Below, piece after piece: positions 45,801-54,589 of a stretch of 64,000 bases of DNA; position 1 is the stretch's first letter; each line of letters starts with the position of its first letter. The notes beneath the pieces are model-generated. The model saw only the letters and a list, made by a program, of their open reading frames with translations. It had not been told where the DNA came from and ran no database searches. The translations under genes were made by a program, and so were the position numbers. Location of the stretch: positions 806,001-870,000 of the forward strand of contig CAVYWD010000002.1 in the NCBI GenBank assembly GCA_963772225.1. Reading direction: 5' to 3'. Source of the stretch: CAVYWD01 sp963772225. GTDB lineage: Bacteria > Myxococcota > Myxococcia > Myxococcales > UBA5297.

Positions 45801-46933
45801 CGCATCTCCGCCTGGAGGGTGTCTCCTCGCGCCTGCTTCTCGAGGGCCGCCTGCTCGGCCCGAGCCGCCTCGAGCTCTTGGCCGCGCGCGCCGAGCTCAT
45901 CCTCGCGGCCGTGCAGCTCTTTCTTGAGGAGGTTGATCTCCTTCTCTTTGCCGGCGACGACCTCGATGAGCTCCTTCTCCTGCGAGAACTTCTGCAGGAG
46001 CAGGTCGTCGATGGCGGCCCCGTGCTCCTGCTCCTTGTGCACGAAGGCCTGTTGGGCCTCGTTGAAGCGCTGCAGAAGTTCGTCGACTTGCTTGCGGACG
46101 CCCTGGATCTCCAGGTCCTTCTCGTGGAGCCGGTCGTCCAGCACCAGGAGCTCCCGCTCGCGGCCCGCCCAGACCTCGCTGATGCGGGCGATCTGCGCCT
46201 CGCGGACCTTGACCTCGTCGCGCAGGAGCTGGAGCTTGCCTTCCGGGCTTCCGAGCTGCTCTCGCCGCACCGGCGGGCGCCGCGTTTGGTTCTTCGCCTC
46301 GGCCAGGAGCTCGGCCTTGCGGTCGGCGATGGAGCTGAAGCACCGCTCCAGAAACTGCCGGTCCTCGTCGGTGATGGCGCTCTTGCGCTCGCGCTTGGGG
46401 ACCGGCGGGGGCCGCGTCGGCATGCGCGGCGGCGAGACCGGCAGCTTCTTGGTCGTGGCCTTCTGGGCCGCGTCCGGGTCCGACGCCTGTTGGAACGCCG
46501 CGTCGACGTCGGCGTCACCCTCCGGTTGGGCGGCCGCCTCCAAGTCTTCGCCGAGCTTCGGCAGCGCCGCCAAGAGCCCCGTGGCAAGCTCCTTGAGCAC
46601 GCCCATTTCAAAGGGAATGCCGAGGTAGGCGTCGGCGGCGTTGGGGCTGGCGCGATGCCGCTCGAGGGCATCGCGCCCTGCCTGGCTCATGAGGATGACG
46701 GGGAAACGCCCGTAGCGGCCCTTCTTCAGGACGCCGCAGAACGAGAAGCCGGGCGGGTCGGGCAGCTCGGCGCGCAAGACGACCAGGTCGGGCCGGCGAT
46801 TCTCCAGCTCCCGCTGCGCCTCCGTGGCGTCGTGCGCCACCGCCGTCTGGTAGCCGCCTCCCCTCAAGGCCGCGGCGATGGAGAGCGCGAGGTCTTGCTG
46901 GTTGTCGACGATGAGGATTCGGCGTGGGTCCAT
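42851..46933 (-). CDS. AglZ/FrzS-like pseudo-receiver coiled-coil protein
   Basis: 1360 residues. N-terminal 1-125 is a receiver-like domain (RILIVDNQQDLALSIAAALR) whose phosphoacceptor position holds Arg54 (LVVLRAELP) and whose acidic pair is D10-N11, so it cannot be phosphorylated normally. Residues about 190-1290 are one of the longest coiled coils in the window, dominated by heptads of Leu/Ala/Glu/Arg. The Ala/Pro/Lys tail ends in DDWSEVIDKLDKLEG. AglZ of Myxococcus xanthus has the same plan (pseudo-receiver plus coil, about 1395 residues) and acts with MglA and Frz in gliding polarity; FrzS is similar but shorter. I infer a polarity scaffold. ATG 46933. Confidence 0.75.
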   Translation of the reverse strand: MDPRRILIVDNQQDLALSIAAALRGGGYQTAVAHDATEAQRELENRRPDLVVLRAELPDPPGFSFCGVLKKGRYGRFPVILMSQAGRDALERHRASPNAADAYLGIPFEMGVLKELATGLLAALPKLGEDLEAAAQPEGDADVDAAFQQASDPDAAQKATTKKLPVSPPRMPTRPPPVPKRERKSAITDEDRQFLERCFSSIADRKAELLAEAKNQTRRPPVRREQLGSPEGKLQLLRDEVKVREAQIARISEVWAGRERELLVLDDRLHEKDLEIQGVRKQVDELLQRFNEAQQAFVHKEQEHGAAIDDLLLQKFSQEKELIEVVAGKEKEINLLKKELHGREDELGARGQELEAARAEQAALEKQARGDTLQAEMREKDFWHTVAVRESEIEGHLCDLAALRGELSRLQGERDARLALAQSERLESESELEQVISAKDFELGELARALKDAQAQHGLLSVQATAERAETAERAAELGAQLDAALEELGETERERETLLRQRDGLWQSYSERVAERDERIQKLSADLAAEQERLAARESELSAQISADLNQIGELEGELDAVKTHLEQVEAELNGQVDALNADLESTRSDLESTRSDLDGTREELASAVQHGAELQAAKEAGERERDARYAELEAAKAEGERERDGRYAALERAKSEAERERDERHAALEEAKSQGERERDARIGALEQAQRELSEAKDRLQVELTSQVQSLDQSLHEAREGAAAREQALSLELADRELQIAGLEGSQHELEAAKAQSEAELQGQIAALEQTLDDARVSADQRERELADAIAERDDGLAKARAELEALTQAKSELLSDKERSEAALGEKIAAQLSKIGALEGELAGARQAASEREKELNAQLSQANLARKAREAEIGQLKAALEAARKEHAQLVEGSQQREAGLSGEVVRVQGLLAQEKQARASEGHAAASRIDDLEGNLRQATGERDDLSADLAEVKNALGTREAELSHLRAQVAEAEGQLASLEERSAAQAAELGQREALLQKDLAHQNQELADERRKREQSASESRRAAEVSARELGARADQIKALELSLAADRQRADSATRDAAARVGALLAEAEKLREKLKGKSAEADELSEKVDEIFAEKENLRRELTAGLTQKDGKIAELNSALSLERGERRREADDWAGRLAKEQARARDLDKAVDAAKAEKAKSIGDVNEKLASRGKRIQELEQTVEGAAGAKVRAERELGAKITQLEARAAEATQRLQAALRERKELDAKHAREIEDLAMRHKGDLDRREQQRQLEIQKLQASVQEKSKALKVAELELARLRAKAGQVGSARSSAAAKPVAATPRAPAAAKLAAPAAAEQGAAKPEAGGAKSVEDDWSEVIDKLDKLEG

Positions 46934-47055
46934 TGCTCGGGCTCGGCTGTGGAGCGCCCTCGAAAGCCCCCTGGAGTGCCGTCGTGAAGGCGCAAGTTGC
47001 CAGAAACTGAAGACAAGTCATCCTAGCACGCGCCTCTTCGGCGGCCAGTCTGCGT

Positions 47056-48852
47056 TCACCGATCGCGGCCGTTCTTCGGCGACTCCCCGACACCCTCTTC
47101 GGGTGTGCGCGCCTTCGCCTGGCCGACCCAATGAAGCGCATTGCCCCCTTTGTGGGGCATTCGCACGGCGAACGGCGCGTAGCCGAGCACCAGGTGGCCC
47201 GCCCACTCCTCGGGGGGCGGGAGGCCGCTGAGCGGGGTCGAGCCGCCGGGAGGCGTGGGCGCAGCCAAGGCGGAGATGGACTGGGGCGGTGCCGCGGGCG
47301 CGTCGGCTGGCTCAGGGGCACGAGCGGGCCGCTCGCCGCTCGGCGCCACACCGCGCTTTGGGCCGCCGCCGCTCGCGGCAGTGGCCAAAGCGTAAGCGAT
47401 CGGCTCGAGGTCCTCGGCGCTCACCTCGATGGGTCCGTCGAGGCGCCCGAGCGACGGGGAGGCAGCCGCCTGCTCCGGCAGGCGGGCCGGGCGCGTGGCG
47501 GTCTCTGCCGCCACGGCCGGCGGGCGCGGTAGCGCGCGGCCGCCTTCGGTGTCCGGCGCACCCTGCGCCGCGGCGGCGCTCTGGGCCAGGGCGCCCTCGG
47601 TGCCTGCCTGGCCGACGAGCGTGGGCCCCTCGCCAAGCTCGCCCGCCTCCGGAGGCGCCGGCGAGCGGAAGGCCTCCTTGGCATCGCCGAGAAGCCCCGC
47701 ATAGAGCTCGACGAGCTGCGGCCGGCCGCGCTCGGACCCGAGGCGTTCCGAGGCGAGCGCGCGCGCCCGGGCGCCCATGGCCGCGCGCCGGGGCGGGTCG
47801 TGCGCCAGCTCGACCAGCCGCTTCGCGAGGTCGGCTTCCTCGCCGGCCTTGAAAAAGGCCGCGCACCGTTCGTCGCAGAGCTCCCGGACGATGGGCAGGT
47901 CCGAGGCGACGACGGGCCGCCCCGCGGCGAGATAGTGGGCAATCTTCCCGATGGGCGCACCCTGGACGGCGTTGCGCTCGCCCTTCTCGAGCGGAGCGGC
48001 GCCCAGGTCGAACTGGCCGAGAAAGCTCGGCAGCTCGTCGGCGGGCACGGGAGGCAGGAGCTCTACCAGCCCGGTGAGGCGGCGGTGCCGGATGGCCTCC
48101 TCCAGCTGCGGCCGCACCGCGGGGTTCTCGGGCCCGACGATGGCGAGCGAGATAGGCGCGTTCTTGGCCGCGACCGCCGTGGCGAACACCAGCGTGCTCA
48201 GGCCCTGCCACGTCTGCTGCCCGCCCAGGTAGACCACGCGCATGGGAGTGCGGTCGGGCGGGGGGATCTGCGCCTTGGCGTACGGCTGGAGCTCGACCTG
48301 CGTGGGGACGACGGCCATCCGGTCCCGCGACACGCCGAGCCCTTGCAGCATGCGAGCGGTCTGCTCGGAGCCCACGACCACGGCGTCGGCGTTCATCAGG
48401 CAGAAGAGCTCCAGGCGCCGGAGGCGGGCCATGAAGCGCCGGTCGCCCTCGAGGTGCGGGTGCGTGTAGCGCAGCTCCACCGAAGGCAGACCCGCGACCT
48501 CGTAGACGACCTTGAAGTTGTGCTGGCGCTTCAGCTCGCAGATCGGGTAGCCGCCGAAAGGGTCCGTGAAGTGGACGAGCTGGTATTCCTCGCTCTCGAA
48601 CTGGCGCCGGACGGCGCGCTCGAAGGCCAGCGCCCGCGCGGGGATCTCCCCGAGGCCCACCGGCACGCGGAGCAGCCGCATCCCGTGGACGCGCTCGATG
48701 TGCGCGAGCTCCGGGGTCTTCAGGGTCAGCCCGTCGGCCACCGCGCGGCCCTCGAGCGCCCGAATGTACCCAAGAGCCCGGGCGCTGGATCCCGTCGGCG
48801 CCGGGACCACGTCGAAGCTACAGTAGAGGACCTTCGGCAGTTCCCCGCTCAC
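47056..48852 (-). CDS. GT4 glycosyltransferase with a long disordered C-terminal extension
   Basis: 598 residues. The first 390 are a GT-B enzyme: N-terminal Rossmann half (LPKVLYCSFDVVPAPTGSSA), hinge, then nucleotide-sugar half with VVYLGGQQTWQGLSTLV, GAPIGKIAHYLAAGRPVVASDLP and the E-x7-E-type region near AAPLEKGERNAVQGAP. The last 210 residues are Pro/Ala/Glu/Gly-rich linkers ending in a conserved-looking block WAGHLVLGYAPFAVRMPHKGG. Start GTG 48852 (VSGELPKVL) is chosen since no ATG fits before the fold. Divergent from DUF4912-GH57; lies after the AglZ-like gene on the same strand side with a 122-base gap. May be the partner transferase of the alpha-glucan locus. Confidence 0.75.
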   Translation of the reverse strand: MSGELPKVLYCSFDVVPAPTGSSARALGYIRALEGRAVADGLTLKTPELAHIERVHGMRLLRVPVGLGEIPARALAFERAVRRQFESEEYQLVHFTDPFGGYPICELKRQHNFKVVYEVAGLPSVELRYTHPHLEGDRRFMARLRRLELFCLMNADAVVVGSEQTARMLQGLGVSRDRMAVVPTQVELQPYAKAQIPPPDRTPMRVVYLGGQQTWQGLSTLVFATAVAAKNAPISLAIVGPENPAVRPQLEEAIRHRRLTGLVELLPPVPADELPSFLGQFDLGAAPLEKGERNAVQGAPIGKIAHYLAAGRPVVASDLPIVRELCDERCAAFFKAGEEADLAKRLVELAHDPPRRAAMGARARALASERLGSERGRPQLVELYAGLLGDAKEAFRSPAPPEAGELGEGPTLVGQAGTEGALAQSAAAAQGAPDTEGGRALPRPPAVAAETATRPARLPEQAAASPSLGRLDGPIEVSAEDLEPIAYALATAASGGGPKRGVAPSGERPARAPEPADAPAAPPQSISALAAPTPPGGSTPLSGLPPPEEWAGHLVLGYAPFAVRMPHKGGNALHWVGQAKARTPEEGVGESPKNGRDR

Positions 48853-48978
48853 AAAGCCTCGCGATTCCCAGTGAAACGCGCCTGGCGAAGGCTGCGCATG
48901 AGCGCATTCGTAGCGCGAGAGATGTCGGACGCACAACTGGGGGGAGAGACAGGCGGGGCCGGGCGGGCTCTCCCGACC

Positions 48979-49007
48979 TTGACCCGGCAAATCCTATGGC
49001 TTAGAAG
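48979..49007 (+). promoter_or_regulatory. promoter of the DUF4912-GH57-slyX unit
   Basis: TTGACC (48979-48984), 17-base spacer, TAGAAG (49002-49007). Expected start near 49014, leader about 96 bases before GTG 49110. Confidence 0.45.
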
Positions 49008-49109
49008 ACACACGCAATTTCCCTCGCGAGCAGGACGGCCGCCCGGCTGCGGGAGGTTCCCATTCTTCGAGAAGCCATCGGTTGGCTGCGAGCGGGTGCG
49101 GGGGCGAGC

Positions 49110-50240
49110 GTGGCGGATCTGAAGACCATGACCGTGCGCGGCCTTCGCGCCCTGGCCAAGAAGCACCTCGGCCCCGGATTCAACAAGCTCAAGACCAAGA
49201 GCGAGCTGGTCGCTGCCCTCTCCGAGGTGCTGATGGGGCCCGAGCCGGAGGCGACTCCCAGCGCGGCCTCGCCTGCGCCAGAGCCGCTCGAGGAGGCGTC
49301 TCGCGCGCCCGCCGAACCGGGCCGGCGGCCGATTGCGCCCGGCGAGAGCGCGCCCACCGAGCCCGACCCGGAGGGTCACCTCGTGGCCCGCGTCGCTGGA
49401 GAGCGAGCGGTCCACGCGTCCGATTTGCCGCTGGTCGAGGAGAAGGTTCCGCCGTCGTCGCCTCGCCCGCCCGAAGGATATGACGAAATGCTGGGCGAGC
49501 TCCCCGACGGTTACGGCGAAGATTCCATCGTCCTCTTGGCCAAGGACCCGCGGTCGCTCTACCTGTACTGGGACTTTAGTCGAGAGACCGTGGAGCATGC
49601 ATTCGCCTGGATGCCCGGGCTGCACACCAAGGTCCGCCTCTACTCCGACAACGTGCTCGATCGCGAGGTCGACTTCGCCCTCGAGGCGCGCAGCTGGTAC
49701 TTCCACGACCTCGCGCCCGGGCGCACCTACCGCGCGGAGCTGACGAGCCACGCCATCGACGGGCAGGTCCGGCGGATCGGCGGGGCCTCCAACGACGTGA
49801 ACCTCCCGCCCGAGGGCCCGTCGCCGCAGGTGGAGGATCGCTTCCTGCGAATCCCCTGGGAGGTTCCGACCCCGGTCTTCGCCGACGCCGTCCGGCGCGC
49901 CGAGCCCGCGCGCGAGCGCGAGCCAGAGTCAGCGCCGCTCGAGCCCGCGCCGTTCCCCGAGGACGCCCGCATGGCTCTTTATCTGCAATCGGGCGGTTCC
50001 GGCCGAGCCCTCGACGCGCCGGACTTCGCACGGCTCATGGAGGCGTTCGGGCCCTACCCCGCCGCCCTGTCGCTGCCACCTTCACCCGAGGCGGAAGGCT
50101 TCGCGGCGCCAGCGGGCATTGGCAGCCCGACCGAGGGCGCCGAGCTCCCGCGGACGGCGCCGCCCGCGCCGAGCGCCCTGGGCGCCATGCCCTGGAGCGC
50201 TTCGATTCCGCCTTGGAGCGGCACCGTGCCTCGGCGTTGA
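49110..50240 (+). CDS. DUF4912 protein with Rho-N-terminal-like domain
   Basis: 376 residues from GTG 49110. Residues 1-40 (MADLKTMTVRGLRALAKKHLG) resemble the Rho N-terminal SAP-like motif. A Pro/Ala/Glu linker follows. The DUF4912 domain, about 125-225, includes DSIVLLAKDPRSLYLYWDFS, VRLYSDNVLDREVDFAL and SWYFHDLAPGRTYRAEL, an Ig-like module found in front of GH57 enzymes. The C-terminal 100 residues are Pro/Glu/Ala-rich. Its 3' end is 49 bases from the GH57 start, so both are co-transcribed. I infer a carbohydrate-binding or scaffold role in polysaccharide metabolism. Confidence 0.75.
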   Translation: MADLKTMTVRGLRALAKKHLGPGFNKLKTKSELVAALSEVLMGPEPEATPSAASPAPEPLEEASRAPAEPGRRPIAPGESAPTEPDPEGHLVARVAGERAVHASDLPLVEEKVPPSSPRPPEGYDEMLGELPDGYGEDSIVLLAKDPRSLYLYWDFSRETVEHAFAWMPGLHTKVRLYSDNVLDREVDFALEARSWYFHDLAPGRTYRAELTSHAIDGQVRRIGGASNDVNLPPEGPSPQVEDRFLRIPWEVPTPVFADAVRRAEPAREREPESAPLEPAPFPEDARMALYLQSGGSGRALDAPDFARLMEAFGPYPAALSLPPSPEAEGFAAPAGIGSPTEGAELPRTAPPAPSALGAMPWSASIPPWSGTVPRR

Positions 50241-50289
50241 CCTTCGGCCCGGCCTCCAGCCGCTTCGCTTGGTCGAGGAGCAAAGCGAA

Positions 50290-51880
50290 ATGCAAGGTAC
50301 CCTGGCGCTCGTCCTTCATGCGCACCTGCCGTACGTGCGCCACCCCGAGCACGAGGACTTCCTCGAAGAGGACTGGCTCTACGAGGCCATCACCGAGACT
50401 TACCTACCGCTCCTCGACGTCTTCGACCGCCTGGCGAGCGACGACGTCCCTTTCCGCGTCTCGGTGAGCCTGACCCCACCGCTGGTCTCCATGTTGCGGG
50501 ACGAGCTCTTGATGGGCCGCTATGAGCGGTGGCTCGATCGGCTGGTGGAGCTCGCGGAGAAAGAGGTCCAGCGGACCGCCAAGGACGCCTCCTTTCACCC
50601 GCTGGCCAACTTCTACCGCGACCGGTTCGTGGCGGCGCGCACGGCGTTCGTGGACCAGCACAAGCGGGACCTGGTGGGCTCCTTCCGCCGGCTCCAGGAC
50701 CACGGCTGCCTCGAGATCCTCACGTCGGGCGCGACGCACGCCTACCTGCCGCTGATGCAGGTCTACCCGGAAGCGGTCCGCGCGCAGATCACCGTCGCGG
50801 CCGCGCATTACCGGCAGACGTTCGGGCGCGACCCGCGCGGCATCTGGCTCGCCGAGTGCGGGTACTACCCAGGCCTCGAGCGCGTCTTGTCGAGCGAGCG
50901 GATCCGCTACTTCTTCGTCGACAGCCACGGGATTCTCGACGCCTCGCCCCGCCCGCGCTACGGCGTCTACGCGCCGGTCTATACGCCGTCCGGCACGGCG
51001 GCGTTCGGGCGCGACCCAGAGTCGAGCCAGCAAGTCTGGAGCAGCGAGATTGGCTACCCAGGCGACTTCTGTTACCGGGAGTTCTACCGGGACATCGGCT
51101 ACGACCTCGACTTCGAGTACGTGCGCCCGTATGTCCAACCCACCGGGGCGCGCAAGAACACCGGCATCAAGTACTACCGAATCACCGGCAAGACGCCTCA
51201 GAAGGAGCCCTACGATCGGCAAGTGGCGCTGAAGCGCGCGGACGAGCACGCGGGTAACTTCATGTTCAACCGCGAAAAGCAGATCGAGTACGTCGCCGCC
51301 ACCATGCCCGGGCGCAAGCCCATCGTCGTCGCGCCCTACGATGCCGAGCTCTTTGGCCACTGGTGGTTCGAGGGCCCGGAGTTCCTCGAGGCGCTCATCC
51401 GCAAGGTCGCCACCGAACAGAAGGTCTTCCGGCTGGGGACCTGCTCCGAGTTTCTTCGCGAGAACCCAGAGAACCAGCTCGCCACGCCGCCGATGTGCTC
51501 GTGGGGGGCGGGCGGCTACTCGACCGTTTGGCTCGACGGCAACAACGACTGGATCTACCGGCACCAGCACAAGGCCGCCGAGCGGATGATCGGCCTGGCC
51601 CGCGACTACCCGGACGAGGGCTCGGGGCTGCAGCGGCGCGCCCTCAATCAGGCGGCGCGAGAGCTGATGCTCGCGCAGGCCTCCGACTGGGCGTTCATCA
51701 TGAAGACCGGGACGATGGTCGAGTACGCCATCCGGCGGACCAAGGAGCATGTGCTGCGGTTCAACAAGCTCCACGATCAGAATCCGCCTGGGCGCCATCG
51801 ACGAGCGCTGGCTCGATTACGTCGAGAATCGGGACAATCTATTTCCCGAGCTCGACTACCGGGTCTACCGGCCGACCTGA
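50290..51880 (+). CDS. GH57 (DUF1957-type) 1,4-alpha-glucan branching enzyme, frameshift near the 3' end
   Basis: About 529 residues from ATG 50290. GH57 retaining enzyme: nucleophile Glu in WLAECGYYPGLE, acid/base Asp in PYDAELFGHWWFEGPE, plus LVLHAHLPYVRHPE at the start. The alpha-helical bundle that follows (MCSWGAGGYSTVWLDGNNDW to QAARELMLAQASDW) is the DUF1957 part of TK1436-like branching enzymes. An extra A at 51781 breaks the frame; after it the end reads IRLGAIDERWLDYVENRDNL... RVYRPT with TGA 51878-51880. Without repair the frame runs on through slyX and would give a fused protein. It makes alpha-1,6 branches in glycogen-like glucan. Confidence 0.85.
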
Positions 51881-51921
51881 AGTGCCCTCGGCGGCTCAGC
51901 CGTCGTCAAGGAGGTCCTTCT

Positions 51922-52113
51922 ATGAACGAGCGCATGACCAAGCTGGAGATCCGCATCGCCTTCCTGGAGAAGACCCTCGAGGATCTGGACGGCGTGGTGC
52001 GGGACCTGAGCGCGCAGCTCAACGCCCTACGCCGCGAGGTGAAGAGCGTGCGCGAGGAGAGCGTGCCGAGCGAGCTGTCGTCGCCCGAGGCCGAGGTGCC
52101 GCCGCACTACTGA
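51922..52113 (+). CDS. slyX: SlyX family protein
   Basis: 63 residues. Small coiled-coil protein of the SlyX family, function unknown in all bacteria. EIRIAFLEKTLEDLDGVVRDLSAQLNALRREV (in parts LEKTLEDLD and LSAQLNALRREV) is the family core; tail SSPEAEVPPHY carries the conserved PPHY end. ATG 51922 follows AAGGAGG (51907-51913), a strong Shine-Dalgarno. It is 41 bases behind the GH57 stop. Confidence 0.9.
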   Translation: MNERMTKLEIRIAFLEKTLEDLDGVVRDLSAQLNALRREVKSVREESVPSELSSPEAEVPPHY

Positions 52114-52126
52114 GCTTCACCGGCGC

Positions 52127-54589
52127 TCACGGCGGGGTGCCGCGAAGGAGCGCGCCCCGCTCACCCCCCAGCCAGACCTCGCCGCCCGGCAGCCCGCGCA
52201 CCGCGCGCAGGCCGCGCGCGAGCCCGGGGTCCTGGGGGGTCCAGGTCACGCCGTCGAAGTGGACCAGGAAGCTGCTGCCGTCCTCCAGGTCGCCGGCCGC
52301 CCAGACGTCGCCGAACCCTGAGCCCCAGAGCGAGCTCACCCGGGCGACCGACAGGTTGCCGGGCCGGTCGAAGGCCTCGAAGTGCTCTCCGTCGAAGTGG
52401 AGAATCCACCGGGCCTCTCCGCCGACGAAGAGCTCGCCGTCGGGGCTCGCCCACGCCGCGGTCCAGGCGGCCTGCCTCAGGTCGTCCGCCGCCGGGTCGA
52501 GCACCGTGCCGACGCCGCCCGCGACTTGGACGATGACGTAGTCCCCCGCGGCGAAGAGCGCGCCCTGCGAGCAGGCCAGGGCGCGCAGGCTTCCCGAGAC
52601 GCTGCTCACCGCTTCGAAGGCGCCGCCGGCTCCCAGGACCGACAGCCCGCTCGCGCCCGCGACGTAGAGCGCGCCACCGCAGCTCGCGACGTCGTCGAGC
52701 CCGCTCGCGGGGAGCCCGGCCGCCGCGGCCGGCGCCCACGCTCCGGACTGGTAGACGAAGGCGCCTCCCGACCCCACCGCCCACAGGTCGCCGGCGCCGT
52801 CGGCGGCAATGCTCGCCAGGCGGCCCTTGAGCGCGCCCGCGCCGTCCATGGGCGCGAAGCGGCCGTCGGCGCCGCGCGCGAGCACCGCGGGCGAGACCGA
52901 CGAGCAGGCGGAATCGGCGCAGGTATTCGCCGCGGCGTAGACGCGCGCGGAGTCGAGGACGGCGAGCGCGGCCACGTCCGCCGACGGGCCCTGGGACTTC
53001 GAGGTCCACGCCGAGCCGTCGAAGTGCCAGACGGCGCCGCCCTTCCCCGCCGCCCAGAAGTCCGAGGCCGAGCGACCCCAGAGAGCGTAGACGGGGTCCG
53101 CGCCGAGCGCGAACGGCTGGAAACCCTGCCCCGCGTCGAGCAGCACCTGGGCCGTGCCGTCGCCCGCCGCGCCGGCGACCGCCACCGCGTCCGGCGACGC
53201 GCCCACGGCCGTGAACGCCAGCGCGACCGGGGTCGAGACCGCCGACCAGGCGCCCTGGACAAAGTGGCGCACGGCGCTCGCGCTCACCGCGTAGGCCTCG
53301 TCGCCGCGGACCACGGCATTCAGCTGGAGCTGCGTCAGGGGCGTGAGCGCCAAGTCCACCCAGGCGCCCTGGCTCCACCGATAGACCGAGCCGCGCGCCC
53401 CCACGACCATGGGCTCGTCGGCCGCGGCGCCGACGGCGAGCAGGTCCTCCGAGAGCGGGCTCGAGGCCGCCGCCCAGGAGCTCGCCGAGAGGTCCAGCAG
53501 CGCGAGGTTCGGCCCAGCGCCCACCGCCATTCCCCCTGCCGAGCCGAGCCAGATCGAGAGCAGCTCGGTGTCGGCGACGGCCGCCGAAGTCGTCGAGGCC
53601 AAGGCGACGGTCGAGACGATGCCCTGGCCGCCCGAGCTCCCAACGGCGACGACCTCTTCGGAGTCGACGGACAGGTCGTGAAACTCGGTGCCGGCCTGGG
53701 CCGCGAGGGTCGTCCAACCCGCCGCGCCGAGCTCGGCTATCTGCCCGTTGGCACCGGCCACGACGAGCCGGGAGGCGTCGCCCTTGACCGCGAACAGGTC
53801 GTTCGCGCCCGGCAGCGGATTCGCGAAGGCGAAGCTCTTGGGGTACGGCGATATCCCAGTGACCTTGAGCGTCGCCGCGCCCTGGGCCGCGCCCGAGCGG
53901 GCGACGACGGTGGAGGTCCCGGCGCGGAGCGCGTGCGCCAACCCGGCGGCGTCGACGGAGGCGACCTTGGCGTTGCCGACGGACCAGGCGACGGGCGCGT
54001 CTGCCATGACCAGGCCGTCCTGGTCTCGCACGACTGCGGCGAGCTGGGCCGTCTGGCCTTCGCGGACGGCGACCGCGCTGGGAGTGACGGCCACGGCCGT
54101 CGCCACCCGCCCCTGCGGCGCGGTCGCGAAGAAGGTGCCCAGAGCCAGGGCGTCGCCGCTGACCGCCGCGGCGCTCGGGTCCACGGCGATGGACGACAGC
54201 CGCTCGACGGCGCGAGACACGCCGGTGCGGCGCAGGTCGCAGAGCGCGGCCGCGACGCCCGCGGGGACCTTCGCCGGATCGTAGGCGAGCGTCACGGTCA
54301 CGGGGACGAGGAACGCGGTGCGCTCGGGCGTGATCAGCGCGACTCGGCTGACGAGAACCCGACCCGACACGTCGGTGGCGCCGGTGTCGGAGACCGCGAT
54401 CTGGAGGTTCACGGTGGACGCGAGCGCGCCCTGGGGGACGAAGAGCGTGACGCCGTCGCCCTGCACCGTGCCGCCGGCCGGGCCGATGGTCGTGCCCGCT
54501 GCGGGCGGCGCCGACTTGTGGCAGGCCGCGAGCAATGCGCCCGCCGCAACCAGCGCCGCCGCGGCCGCGCGCTGCCCGCTACCGCGCAT
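52127..54589 (-). CDS. lipoprotein with ZU5-like, Ig-like and beta-propeller domains
   Basis: 820 residues from ATG 54589. Lipobox ALLAAC (Cys about residue 23). Residues about 30-100 are ZU5-like (GPAGGTVQGDGVTLFVPQGA); about 165-245 a bacterial Ig-like Big_2 domain (VTPSAVAVREGQTAQLAAVV, then GTSTVVARSGAAQGAATLKV). The rest is a propeller of repeats such as DFWAAGKGGAVWHFDGSAWT and DLWAVGSGGAFVYQSGAW, a type common in myxobacteria and predicted to be surface exposed. Ends in GALLRGTPP. The start overlaps the hydrolase stop by 11 bases, so both genes are coupled; the hydrolase is upstream. Confidence 0.78.
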   Translation of the reverse strand: MRGSGQRAAAAALVAAGALLAACHKSAPPAAGTTIGPAGGTVQGDGVTLFVPQGALASTVNLQIAVSDTGATDVSGRVLVSRVALITPERTAFLVPVTVTLAYDPAKVPAGVAAALCDLRRTGVSRAVERLSSIAVDPSAAAVSGDALALGTFFATAPQGRVATAVAVTPSAVAVREGQTAQLAAVVRDQDGLVMADAPVAWSVGNAKVASVDAAGLAHALRAGTSTVVARSGAAQGAATLKVTGISPYPKSFAFANPLPGANDLFAVKGDASRLVVAGANGQIAELGAAGWTTLAAQAGTEFHDLSVDSEEVVAVGSSGGQGIVSTVALASTTSAAVADTELLSIWLGSAGGMAVGAGPNLALLDLSASSWAAASSPLSEDLLAVGAAADEPMVVGARGSVYRWSQGAWVDLALTPLTQLQLNAVVRGDEAYAVSASAVRHFVQGAWSAVSTPVALAFTAVGASPDAVAVAGAAGDGTAQVLLDAGQGFQPFALGADPVYALWGRSASDFWAAGKGGAVWHFDGSAWTSKSQGPSADVAALAVLDSARVYAAANTCADSACSSVSPAVLARGADGRFAPMDGAGALKGRLASIAADGAGDLWAVGSGGAFVYQSGAWAPAAAAGLPASGLDDVASCGGALYVAGASGLSVLGAGGAFEAVSSVSGSLRALACSQGALFAAGDYVIVQVAGGVGTVLDPAADDLRQAAWTAAWASPDGELFVGGEARWILHFDGEHFEAFDRPGNLSVARVSSLWGSGFGDVWAAGDLEDGSSFLVHFDGVTWTPQDPGLARGLRAVRGLPGGEVWLGGERGALLRGTPP

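Noticed and set aside
42864..46987. Apparent repeats and long antisense frames in the coiled-coil gene, once considered as an array
   Set aside because: They are degenerate heptad codons of one coiled-coil protein, with no constant spacer or repeat length.
46985..47010. Possible sigma-54 -24/-12 site upstream of the AglZ-like gene
   Set aside because: CTGGCAACTTGCGCC has GG and GC only eight bases apart; the required distance is about ten to twelve with the right flanking bases.
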